Below are positions 40,048-50,339 of a stretch of 64,000 nt of DNA, piece by piece (the stretch's first letter is position 1; every line of letters starts with the position of its first letter). The notes under the pieces are model-generated. The model was given only the letters and a program-made list of their open reading frames with translations. It was not told the origin of the DNA and ran no database searches. The stretch spans positions 1-64,000 of the forward strand of contig JAMXBD010004358.1 in the NCBI GenBank assembly GCA_024138025.1. Direction: 5' to 3'. Source of the stretch: Combretum micranthum (lineage: Eukaryota > Streptophyta > Magnoliopsida > Myrtales > Combretaceae). The position numbers were made by a program, and so were the translations under genes.

Positions 40048-41088
40048 GCTCTCTCTCTCTCTCTCTCTGACACATCAAATTACTGAAACCTCAGGCTAAT
40101 TTCTGTCAACATTAATCTCTATCGTAAAAGCCTTCAATTTGGCTCTTCGTTGATATAATCAATATGGTCCAATTGCACTTCAAGACAATCTTCCCTTGTT
40201 ATCCACATTCTGTCATTCCATCCAATTCCACGAAAGATAAGAAAAATCACTATCATACTCACATCTCGGTTCCCAACAAGAATTTCAAATGGTAATAAAT
40301 GAATGAATAAATAAATAAACAAACAATATCAGAATCACAATCACAATATTTACATTTCTTCTTTTTTTTTTTTTTTGAATTTGCAATAACTTGGAGGCAA
40401 TGTATGAAATACAAGTGAAAACTATATATTTAGAATAATCTTAAAGTAAACATATATTGAAGATAAAGAATATAAGTGTATTTAATATATGAAGCCTACA
40501 CAGTTGGAAATAATATAGTCTCTTAAATTAGTACGGGAAAAATAAATAAATAGTCTCCTTGTGCTTGGGATATACAAAAACAAAAAAACTTCGGAATGGT
40601 TCATGCATAGTTGAAACAATAATGGATATAAAAGTGGGACTTCTTTGATATATGAAAGGATTGTTTTTGTTGGTGTCTTTACGAAATGTGAGATTGAGGA
40701 GTTTGCAAAGTTGGATGTGGAGTGGAATAGTTTTTGTCCACTTAATAACATAGATAGAAAGTTGTTAAATGTTATATATAATTGAACTTTTATTTGTTAA
40801 AATTTTTTTTATAGGTCATCTTTTAAAAGTTAATGTAAAAGAAGTTCATTGGTCAAAGGATAAGTATAAACGATAATTTAAAGGGAGATTAGTAACTTCA
40901 ATTAGAAGATGTGCTTAATTATCAAATTTAGTAATTTGGGACTTGAACAATCATACAGTTCTCAAAATAAAAATAAATAAACAGTTAGAACATAAGTAGA
41001 AATACTAATGACAAGGTCCAATCCAACATGATTGTACTAACCTAGAAACTAAATAAACATTGTACACCAGTTAATGTAAATCCCCCCC
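38001..41088. other. 3' flank of the WOX1-type gene, no other gene recognised
   Basis: Contains short open frames without recognisable domains (for example 38021-38236 minus and 38272-38499 plus). A TATA-like stretch and a long CT microsatellite lie at 39940-40068. Sequence at 41089-41060 and below would hold the 3' UTR and poly-A site of the WOX1-type gene. Confidence 0.4.
40003..40069. repeat. (CT)n microsatellite
   Basis: About 66 bp of CT repeats with two interruptions (CACTCTCG). It lies about 50 bp downstream of an AT-rich TATATATCTTATATT stretch, an arrangement seen in plant promoter/leader regions, but no gene follows on the plus strand. Confidence 0.9.
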
Positions 41089-41612
41089 TTAATGTTTAAT
41101 TGGAAGAAATTCAAAGAAAGGAGTAGTGAAGCCGTTATTGGCAATAATTATTGGTGTCGCCATCGCAGCCACAGAATCCTTCTCATCGACACCGTAATTT
41201 GTGGAATCGCTACCGCTCCTTAGGGGAAACAATTGGAGGGTTTGGGAGTTAATACCATCGTCGCTATTATTGTCGTAATGACAATAATGACCGATTTGAG
41301 CATCAATCGGTTGCTGTTATTTTTGCAAGATGTTATGAAAACGTTGTTCATGAAATCATGGTTTGTAGAAGTAGTAGTGGTCGGGGTTGGGGTCACTGTT
41401 AGCTTATGGGCTATGGTAATTTCTCCAAGTTCGGATGATGATGGTGCTGTGATTGTATTAATGAGTTGAGGATAAGACGACCCGGACCCTTGCCTCGATG
41501 GCCACGTGTCATTCCTTTCCATGAATTTGACCCATCCATGGTTTGTTGTCGTGGTTCTAAATTCTGTCATTGTTGATGCTTTCGCTGCCTTCTGAACTGA
41601 TACTATTGATTC
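41089..41612 (-). CDS. WOX1: WOX1-type gene, exon 4 (WUS box and C-terminus), with a frame break
   Basis: The acceptor AAATTCAG|GAATCA joins in phase with exon 3 and gives [13 protein letters not shown], then [13 protein letters not shown] and a Thr-rich stretch. After SCKNNSNR (near 41310) the frame fails and the original frame ends at 41220. In the next frame the protein resumes with [15 protein letters not shown], the WUS box TLQLFPLRS (41221-41241) and the C-terminal FFEFLPIKH, then TAA at 41091-41089. The WUS box is the repressor motif of the family. The C-terminal motif is typical of WOX1. Confidence 0.85.
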
Positions 41613-43929
41613 CTGAATTTAAATCAAAATCACGATAGACAAAAAAAAAAAAAAGATTATAATATTACACCAAAATAAATGCTATGCTTGCACTAGTACC
41701 CAAAAGAAGAAACGCAAATTAAATATATATAATTATACATTTATAATTTTTGTATGAGGTAGGGTAGTGTAGCTAAATATATAATCCTTATTAGGGTCGT
41801 CTACAATTAGAAGTTCCTAAATTAAACTACAATTAGAGTGGGAAAAAAAAAGAAACTACATTAAGATTTTAAAAGGGTAATATTATGCTTTAACTTTAAC
41901 GAAAGTAAGTTTATTGAAAGATAAAATATTTCGTTAGACTCAGAAATTTGTTTTAACGAATCCTACTTTTGTGACAAAAATAATGTAAAAAAATAATATA
42001 TTTGAGTTTAAGCCATGTAACATTTCTTCTTTGATGTAATAAATGTGTTTCTTTTTTGCTTTATTACAATATATTCTTTCTTTTTAGAAGGAGATTTTTA
42101 GAATATATTTATATATCTTATGATTTTGGCTATTCAAAATATCACATCCTTACTAGAAGTTGTACTAATTGATGCACAATTATCTTCAACTACGATTTGG
42201 CCTATATAAATGATAGTAGAAAAAACAAAAGAAAAATGTCTGGACAATTAATCTCTAGGCATCAATGATTTTGAGGCATATTAAACTTTATAATAAGAAG
42301 GGCAAGGTCTTGTTCTAAATTAATTATCTTGTTCTGTTAATAGTAACTTCAGTGTTTACCATAACTATATATTTCAAAAAATGACAAAATAAAAAATAAA
42401 GTGAAGTTAGTTGAAAAAAATATTATCTAAATGTCATAATATACTGTATATAATATCAAGAAAATTCCATGCTCAAGTGCTATCAAAGCTTGAGAAATTT
42501 AAAAAAGAATAAAAAAAATCAGGACATGTAGCCGTGAGACGATGTGCTTCCTTAATTATATGCTGGTAAGGTGAAGATATGAATGCCCCCTTAAAATCAA
42601 ATGCTCTTAGATAATTAAAAAACAGTCCATAAGATGATGCACTTAAATTTATTATATAGAATATTCAAATGATACAAAAATACTAAAGTTCAACACGTAG
42701 ATAAATGTTTATAATACTCTTATATCATAGTGTTCGAACACATGTATAGACATGCAACCTTAAAGTATTAATGAAATTTTAATATGGTATAAGATGTGGA
42801 TCATAGTCTTTTTTTTTTAAAAAAAAAAAATTATCTATGACCATTATAATGCATTCAAATATAATTACGTCAAATAAATATTTTCTCAAATTAAATGGGA
42901 TGTATATGGAAAAGTTTGAATTTGAGAGTCAATAATATATAACAAATCAAATAACAATGATCGGGGAATTTGGCAGAGCACCATGTAGGGTCATTATTTG
43001 GGTATGAATGCTAATCTAATGAGGACCGTAATTAAATCAAGTGTCCATAGCAGATACGGTGTTACCTGAAAACCTAAAAATGTCCTAGGGTTTTAGCATT
43101 GTCTTTTCGCTTTGAGGGCACTCAAATCCATATAGAATGTGTATGTGTGTAGCATGAGGCGTGCTCAGATCAGAGAAAGGCCAATAAATGAATGGGAAAA
43201 CGGACTCTGAATCGATTAAGCACAAACCCCCAAAAAATAATAAGACCCCAACAAATTTTTCATAACAGAAGCCCCGACAAAAAGGAGGTTGAGCAGCTTT
43301 TAGAAACATACAACCTTTTTCCAATTCTCAAACATACTTCCACTTTTTATTTATATTTCTACATTCTTCCATGCTTTTTTTATCTTAATACATCAGTAGT
43401 GCATCATCTACCTTGTAAAATAAGTCGAGGGGTTTATTCGATACTAAGCATATTATTATCTTTTTCGTCTACTTTTCATTAAAAAAACGTGAAAAGAATT
43501 TCTTTACGGACTAAATGCTCCATAGCTTCTATTAACAAGCCCCTATATATTTCATTGGTACGATTCCTAATCATATGGTGATCAATCTTGTTAATTGAAA
43601 CCTTCCAAGTTCCAATTGGGTTTATTTATTTATTTGATAAGTGTTTTAAAATTTCTAGCTCTAGGGTCTGTGTATATATATATGTATGTATGTATATGTA
43701 TATGTAGCTGTGACAGGAAGGAAAGAGAAAATAGACCTCTGCTAGTGTACTGCAGTTTGAAGGAGTCGTCCAGTTCTTGGTCTGTTCAGCTTCAATCACT
43801 GCTCTATTTACCCCTGTGTGTTGACAAAAGAAAAAACAAAAGGGACACAACTTTATATCTCAAACAACAATCGGAATGAATTAGTACTTCTTCCCTACAT
43901 TAAGAATTTTATTTATTTATTTTATAAAA

Positions 43930-43960
<31 letters not shown>

Positions 43961-45397
43961 TTATTATTGAGAAAAAAAAAGAAAAAAGAAAATAAAAATC
44001 CCAAAAGGCATGCCCTAGTCCTAGGCTTCCAGCCTTTTTTACTTACTTTATGATGACAAATTAAAATTTTACGCTTGTATTAATTGCGTCCGAGGACAGT
44101 ATGTCACTGATTCCTACATGAAGACTATATGAAAAAAGAAGAATTTCAGAAATACGATTGATTGATCATAATAAAAATAAATTAAGGGTTCTAAAACTAC
44201 GACTTATTACGTCTAACAAGGGTTCAAAACCATGGAACACACTGCTTAAGAATATGAAAATTTTCAACCTAAGAGTGTGTGCAAAAATAATTATAGTAAG
44301 AAACAAGTTATACACGAAAAATAAAATTAAATTACGTGGTTTCAATTTATCTTCTACAACAAAATATGATGCAACTTGTGGTTTTTGTCAAGTATTGATT
44401 TTTGTAATAATTACGTTTTAGACGTCAATAAAAGGCAAGAGTTATCATGAAATTTGACAATGATATAGTTTGCAGCATTATAGTATGGGTGATTTGTGAA
44501 ATACTTGTGTTAAACTAGGACAATTGGTTTCATTTAATTTACACACGTTTTATTTATTTTACTGTATAAAGTACATGTATTATGTGTAGACAACATTAAT
44601 CCTGTCGAAGGAAGTGTAAAAGCAAATGGGGTCTTAGGGTTTTTGCGAGAGAAATATACATAAATAAGGATGAGAGCATAGATTGCTTGAGAAACACTAA
44701 CCTGTCCTTCCTTTCTGAGTTCTCAGCATCTCGGTTTTGATCATCCGAACCCAATTCCATTTGACGACGTCGCTTTTGCCGTTCTCTAGCCTTGTGATTT
44801 TGGAACCAATAAAAAACATTCTTCCCCTCAATCTTACCGTATCGGCGAAGCTGAGCCGTGATATGCTGAATTTCATCTGCCGTGGGTGTCCTTGTCCCTC
44901 TCCGATACAACTCCTCCAGTGTTCGTAATTGTTCCGGTGTCGGGTTCCATCGGGAGCTCACCACAACCTGCTGTGTGTCGTCACCTGATCTCTCTTGCTA
45001 TGCTCAGCAATATTTCCTAAACCACACAACCGCAAAGTGGTCACATACATGCAGGTCCAGTTTAAATACACGTCAGTTGATTTAAAAGTTCAAGCCAATG
45101 GAGTTTGGTCGCTTGATTATAATCCGTCTAATTGGTTATTAAAAAAAAAAAAAGCACATAATTGAGGTGGAATAAAGAGAGCCGGAAATAAATCATACCA
45201 AAATGGTGATTAAATGCCAAAATATCGGCCCCATGGATACGGCTAAAGCCGGGAGGGGGCGCACCGGTTGCAACACCGTTCGGCGAGGTGGCTGTGGGGA
45301 CTGGTCTCGGCATGAGAGGCCGGAGTCTTCTAGAGTTATTAAAGGAGTCATGGTGCATGTACAAGTCTCCTCCATCATTATAACCCATCATCCACAT
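41089..45397 (-). CDS. WOX1: WUSCHEL-related homeobox gene, WOX1 type, four exons, with three frame breaks
   Basis: Encodes a nuclear homeodomain transcription factor. In other dicots WOX1/STENOFOLIA/MAEWEST proteins act as repressors that drive leaf-blade and petal outgrowth. Exons: 45397-45199, 45016-44702, 43813-43737, 41612-41089; introns about 182, 888 and 2124 bp with GT-AG ends. Landmarks in order: the N-terminal [10 protein letters not shown] and [10 protein letters not shown] blocks, a WOX homeodomain with [19 protein letters not shown], the EQTKNW...NCSTLAE block, FMERNDTW, the WUS box TLQLFPL, and a C-terminal FFEFLPIKH then TAA. About 371 residues would be expected. As written the frame breaks near 44985, at the exon 2/3 junction (43811-43814) and near 41305-41312. 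The losses are one base missing, one extra (or two missing), and one missing, so the summed length returns to a multiple of three only if all three are real or all three are errors. Identification as WOX1 type is strong; intactness is in doubt. Confidence 0.88.
43737..43813 (-). CDS. WOX1: WOX1-type gene, exon 3, out of frame at its acceptor
   Basis: A pyrimidine-rich tract and the acceptor CACACAG|GGGTAAAT precede 25 codons that contain VEQ-like EAEQTKNW and NCSTLAE, the conserved short exon of WOX1 proteins. The donor is GCAGAG|GTCTAT. Exon 2 leaves two bases and exon 3 offers two before its first full codon, so the junction is one base too long. A G run (CCCC on the plus strand, 43811-43814) sits exactly at this point. 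Confidence 0.75.
43932..43961. repeat. (GA)n microsatellite in intron 2
   Basis: GA run of about 30 bp inside the second intron of the WOX1-type gene. A TATG/TATA run at about 43672-43706 lies just beyond exon 3 in intron 3. Confidence 0.9.
44702..45016 (-). CDS. WOX1: WOX1-type gene, exon 2 (homeodomain), with a frame break
   Basis: The acceptor GTTTAG|GA at 45017 completes the split codon of exon 1 and gives [10 protein letters not shown], which matches the pre-homeodomain segment of WOX1 proteins (…EQ/DQ-SKRE…). Within the next few bases the frame is lost. The homeodomain, from [14 protein letters not shown] onward, is in another frame, as if one base (for instance a G at 44984-44985) were missing. 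Homeodomain helix 3 carries the WOX signature NVFYWFQN. The exon ends SERKD plus two bases at the donor CAG|GTTAGT. A downstream acceptor, ATCAG|GT at 44985, would restore the frame while skipping the SKRDQ block. Confidence 0.85.
45199..45397 (-). CDS. WOX1: WOX1-type gene, exon 1
   Basis: Starts at the ATG at 45397 and gives 66 full codons plus one base. The [10 protein letters not shown] start is the conserved N-terminus of WOX1 proteins, which fixes the start codon. Next come a DSFN block, [12 protein letters not shown] and a SRIHG segment. The donor is TTTG|GTATGA, with GT at 45198-45197, leaving phase 1. Confidence 0.85.
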
Positions 45398-45599
45398 GTT
45401 GAACAGTAAAAAACAGTCACAAGTCCTGAAAACTAGGGTTTCAATGAGTATCTCTGAATTTTTTGTCTGTCTCTATTTCTCTCCTTGTTCTGGGGGACAA
45501 AGATTTGATGTTGAGAAAAGTTAGTAGAGGTGATTGATTGATTGATGAGAATCAGGGAAGTATGGGGGCCTGGGGGTTTGGATGATTGTGTTTATGTGT

Positions 45600-45601
45600 G
45601 T

Positions 45602-45641
<40 letters not shown>

Positions 45642-45803
45642 TGATACTTGACTTAAGGGGTCAAAATAAAGAAATTATAGGTTGTCTTGGTTTTGAAAGT
45701 AGTTATGGGTCAATTTTAGCATGAAGCTGCTGATGAAAAGATAGCTCCGTTGAACGACAATAAAAGTTGGGAGTTAGCTTAGCAGAGTAGTCTGTGTATA
45801 TAG
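45600..45803 (-). promoter_or_regulatory. Core promoter and pyrimidine-rich leader of the WOX1-type gene
   Basis: The minus strand reads CTATATACAC (TATA-like) at about 45794-45803, roughly 400 bases before the ATG. Downstream of it is a CT run followed by a CA run (plus strand GT 45604-45620, GA 45621-45642). Such CT-rich leaders are common in plant genes and can be bound by BBR/BPC proteins. That role is inferred. Confidence 0.45.
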
Positions 45804-45897
45804 CTAGCTGCTTAGTGTTTTCAGTCTTTAATGGAAGGGAGATTGCTGACCGGAAATAGATAGATGCATGTGTTTAACCTCACACAACACACAAAGA

Positions 45898-45921
45898 CAG
45901 AGAGAGAGAGAGAGAGAGAGG
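45898..45921. repeat. (GA)n microsatellite upstream of the WOX1-type gene
   Basis: GA run of about 23 bp. The small open frame over it is an artefact of the repeat. Confidence 0.9.
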
Positions 45922-46059
45922 AGACAAGAAAAAGAAGAGACAGAAAATCATGGGATGGCTCAAGTAGTACGAAGCCAAAGAGGGGTAAGGTTTATTTATA
46001 GTTTTATACTATTTAATACAATGGATCTTATGGAAATATATGACCCAGTTTGACTTAAT

Positions 46060-47050
46060 CAATGTATTATTTTTAACCTTAAATAACCAAAAAGTAATAC
46101 TTGCGTAGTTAGATGCTTTTAGTGATTTTTTAATATGTCAAAGTCAAATACACTGCCAAAGAAGACATGTGGATTTGTACATGTGGTGTAACAACTCAAA
46201 TATTTTGTTACTAACGTTAGCAACCAATTATGTTTTAAGAAAATATGTAGGATCAATCACTTTTCTAATTGGTTTTAAAATTATTGTGTGTATATATATA
46301 TATCGTAACTTCTTTAATTATACATCTTGATCATTCAAAACTGCTAATGATGTATATTGAAAATCAAAATAAGTTTTATATCATTTATCAATAGAGATAA
46401 TGCATTATGGCTCAAACTTTTGAAGTTTACCATTGACATCCAATTTTTTTGGACAATCAAGTCCTCAAAACTTATTAAACCAACATCAAAAACAAAATAT
46501 AATTTGTTGACATAGTAATATAATTGAAATGAAATTAGAAAAAAAAAATTAAAATTTATATGTAAAACTTATAGATAATCAAAGCCAACATCTCCAACCT
46601 CATTGTTATGGATAGTATGCTTTTGTTGCTTGTTGGTAGCCATTTAACCTTATTATGCTCATTGTAACTACTAAACACTTAATTTATTAAGAATCATTGA
46701 TGGATTGCATGAACCATCAAAAGTGAAAGTAAGCTTGACTATTCACTTTGGAAAGAGAGTTATTTTTAGGTTGCAAATTAGCTCAATTCTTTAACTAAAG
46801 TTTCTTTATTTTCAATGTCATGTACCATTTGCAATGGAACATTGTGGTTGGATGGTCACCCACTATGAAGATGTAATTAACATTTATTAGATAATGGTTT
46901 TCTTATGTTTATTTTTTTTATACCTTTTATTTTTCCTAGATTACAAGTGTTAAAAAGTCAAACCACTAAAGCTATTTAAGTTTTACTTCACTAACTTGTA
47001 AGCTTAATTAACTTCAGTAAGTATAAATATTAACTGAGTTCAAGTTGATT
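46060..47050. other. Upstream region of the WOX1-type gene, nothing recognised
   Basis: AT-rich, no coding or element signal apart from a short TA run near 46290. Confidence 0.4.
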
Positions 47051-47618
47051 TTAGAAAAAAGGATAAATTACAAAAAGGTAATATGTGTTATTATTCTTTT
47101 GCAAATAGGTGACGTGTTTTTTTTTTTTTTTTTTTGACAATTACATGATTCGAATTTTTTAATATGTGTTAATAACAATTAATACTATTTAAGGGATAGA
47201 TGTCATTAACCTATTAATTAAAAAATAATTTCCTTAATAAATTATAAAATTAAATTAAAATAAGTAAAACATAAAAAATTATTTTAAAAGGCCAAAAAAC
47301 TTAAAAAGAAAAAAAAAAACAACGAAAAAAATCATCTTCTTTCTCTAACACGATGACATCTTCTTCCTCTGAAAAATCATTTTTTCTCTCATGATCATCA
47401 TCTTCCTCAAGACATCCACCCTCTCTTTGCCCTTTCTCTCTCTAAGCTTCACCGAAAATCATGAGGACCATAGATTTGTACTCATACAAAACCAAAAAAA
47501 AAAAAAAAATCAATCTTTCATACTTCATTGTATCTTTTTGAAATTTATTATATTGTAAATTTACGATGAATATGTTGATAGGAGTCGGAGTTTCAATAGT
47601 CATAGAACTATAATCTAG

Positions 47619-47798
47619 GAGATCAAAAATGAAGAGGGAGATGTTGGTGTTGTTAAAGTTAGAGAAATGGTGAGTGAAAAAAAATTCAAAGAAAAACGGG
47701 AAGATGAAGAAGATGGGTTACCAATTGAGGAATTGAATAAGAGAGTGGAAGAGTTCATTGTAGGGTTAATAAACAAAAGTCGCTTGAGGTTAGGTTGA
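47619..47798 (+). pseudogene. Captured host-gene fragment resembling a DUF761/DUF4408 protein C-terminus
   Basis: A 60-codon frame between two stops, just inside the left inverted repeat of the Mutator-like element. It is charged and ends GLPIEELNKRVEEFI followed by a basic tail. An ELN(K/R)RVEEFI block near the end is characteristic of the plant DUF761-type C-terminus. Only the tail is present and no start or upstream exon was recognised, so it is probably a transduplicated fragment. A chance match of a short acidic peptide is possible. Confidence 0.45.
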
Positions 47799-48041
47799 GT
47801 TTGGTGTTCAACTGAAAGTAGCCTGTTTTGTAGCAGTTTTGCTTAGTCTGCTCGTCAAGAAAGCTAATGCTTTTCTTGATTATTTAACTACAAGCTGCTC
47901 GATATGGGGATGGAGGCTAGTCGATTACCATCAATGATGCTCAATTTAGTTAGAACATGTTTGAAGCTCTACTTCAACTTAACCAGTTCGGTTCTACTTC
48001 TGGTTGGTGATTGCTATAGATTAATCAGTGCACTTCACTAC

Positions 48042-48725
48042 TAAGGATGCAACCGGGGTGGGTCATTATAGGGTACCTAGCCCGCCCAAACCGTTTAAAA
48101 CCCTATAGGGTCGTGGGATGGGTTTGAGAAATTCCATGCCGACCCTATAGGGTTTAGGATCGGGTTCGTGTCATTAAAAAAACCCGATGGGTAACCCGAA
48201 TCCGTTATATTATAAACAATTTAAAAAATTGAGTTTGAAATTTTAAAAAGCAAAACCCTACTAAATTTTGCCTTTAAGAATGGTTGTTAATAGTTTTTAA
48301 TTTTTTTTGTCTTTTTTTTTTCTAATTTTTAATTTTATCTCTTAAAAAGTTATTTTTATAATATTATTAATTTTTGTTGTTTTAACAAATAAAATAGCTA
48401 GTTCTATGAGTCTATGAATTGACGAGCGTGCTGTAACTAGCCTAGCTAGGTTTAGACCATACTGAAGTCTAGTTGCTAGCCTACCACCCAATATTTTGTT
48501 GGAAGATGCAATTAAATTTAACTAAGAGTTGAAAAGGTTAAAAAAAAAAAAGAAATGAAGCAGGTTGCAGGACGGGGCGAGTCAGGGTCAAAACCCTGTA
48601 GGGGCGGGTTTGGGTACTGAATAAAAAACCCTATAAGATCGCGGTGGGTTGGGATATCCTATTAGGATGCGGGTCGGGTTCGAGTCTTATGTAATTGGTC
48701 CAAACCCACCCCAATTGCATCCCTA
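48042..48725. mobile_element. Non-autonomous hAT-type element, 684 bp, nested
   Basis: Inverted ends TAAGGATGCAACCGGGGTGG (left) and, on the minus strand, TAGGGATGCAATTGGGGTGG (right). An exact 8-bp target duplication, TTCACTAC, lies at 48034-48041 and 48726-48733. Subterminal sequence holds repeated ACCCTATAGGG and GGCGGGTT-type words on both sides. It has no transposase and is inserted inside the Mutator-like element. An open frame across its right end (48649-48855) is not a gene. Confidence 0.88.
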
Positions 48726-50339
48726 TTCACTACTGGTCGTTCCTCAACTAAAGGTGCTGCTTGGTGAATGGATGCTTCAACTGATTGGGATTGGAGTCCT
48801 TTGTATCTTAAGAAGCATCTTGCATTTAGAGCTAGATGAACTGCTAAGATCATAAACACAACAGTAGGTTGAAGTTGGCGCATTTAACACTCAATTTGTA
48901 TTGGATTGCTTCGAAGTGTCTTACTAAAAGCTCTCAAATCTAGTGGAGCTTGGTAGCTTCTATTAGTTAGTTTTAGCAGCATGGATTGTATGATTTGGTC
49001 TAATGTTGATGCATGTGATAGGCTACACAATGCTTGAACTCAGTAACAAGTCAGGTTAGAATTTGATGTGTTGTTGGAGCTCAAATGTTAGTTGCCATCT
49101 ACAAATTCTGGAGCTTGGTGGGAACTAGATTTTATCACAACATTAACAAATCTTAGGTCTTGTTGTTGTCAGATCAATCTGCTTCACCGTAGTAGCTCAA
49201 TAGGACATCAATCTGCTTAGTTTGCTTGCTGCTGTCATTTAGAGTCTGTCGTAACTTAGATTTTCTATTGAGATAGAGGTCAGATCCAGCTAGAAATTTA
49301 AAACAACTCCATGAATCCATTGCACAATAAATAAAAATCAAATTACTCCAAATTTGTAGCCTAATCCAAAATCATTTATGTTTGAATTAGTCTTCCTAAA
49401 AAAATTACTTTCATAGAGTTTAACCGATATATCAAAACTTAATGCTCCTAAAGCAAAAAATAAAAAGTATCAACTGCTTTGATAAGGAATAATGTAGTTT
49501 GAATGATTAAATACCAAAAGCTATTTTAACCATATGTTTTTTTCCCATGAAAAGCTTACTTATCGATCCATTTTCTCCACTTTTATGAAATTAAACCAAA
49601 AATGATCATTTTATAGGTTTTTTTTAGCAAATAATGCAATAAAAGAACATTGAAATGTCATTTGCTATACAAAATAAATAGACATAAATGTGTGATTTTA
49701 CACATTTATTAATTGTGCTTGGTGTAAACAAGAAAAACTTGTATATCAATCCAAGCCTTGAATTTGGCAACCCTTGGTGTTACTAATGTTATATGTTTGT
49801 GTAAAGCATGTAAGTGCCATGTCTAGGTACATAGACTTGAACTCATACAAAACCTAGAAAAAAAAATTCAATCTCTCATACTTCATTTATACGTTTTTGA
49901 AAATTTTCGAACACAAAACCCAAAATGCAACACAAACATGATGATTTTTAGTGAAGTTTAGAGAGAGAGTGAATATCTTGAGGAAGATGATGATCTTTAG
50001 AGAGAAAGAATGATTTTTTGGAGGAAAAAGATAGCCTCCCTGTTAGAGAAAGAATATGATTTTTTTCGTTGTTTTCGTTTTTTTTTTATATTTTTTCCTT
50101 TTTAAAATAATTTTTAATGTTTTATTTGTTTTAAATATATTTTATAATATCATTATTAGAGAAATTATTTTTTACTAATAGATTAATGACATTTGTCCCT
50201 TAAATAATATTAATTGTTATTTACATATATTAACACAATTCGAGTCATCTAGTTGTAAAAGAAAAAAAAAATGGGTCACCTATTTACAAAGGAGCAATAA
50301 CACAAGCTACCTTTTTGTAATTTACTCTTTGAAAAATCA

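Larger units (their letters stand above)
47061..50327. mobile_element. Mutator-like element with ~0.5-kb terminal inverted repeats
   Basis: The left end, GGATAAATTACAAAAAGGTA, is mirrored on the minus strand at the right end as GAGTAAATTACAAAAAGGTA. The similarity continues inward for about 500 bp: 47061-47560 against the reverse of 49820-50327. It passes through shared poly-T, AACAATTAATA and TCATCATCTTCCTCAAGA blocks. Flanks are A-rich (TTAGAAAAA and TTTGAAAAA, 8 of 9 alike), consistent with a 9-bp duplication but not decisive. Long inverted repeats with no transposase and foreign-looking internal sequence fit a non-autonomous MULE. It hosts a nested hAT element and a short coding fragment. 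Confidence 0.7.

Noticed and set aside
39806..40099. Plus-strand open frame ending in a long Ser-Leu run
   Set aside because: Much of it is the CT microsatellite translated. No domain is present.
41233..41469. Plus-strand open frame over the last WOX1 exon
   Set aside because: It is antisense to the exon. The conserved motifs lie on the minus strand.
43085..43482. Opposed open frames inside intron 3
   Set aside because: Neither matches a WOX1 exon or any recognised domain, and the conserved protein is continuous from exon 3 to exon 4 without them.
48649..48883. Opposed open frames near the nested hAT element
   Set aside because: They straddle the end of the element and its flank, so the reading frames are accidental.
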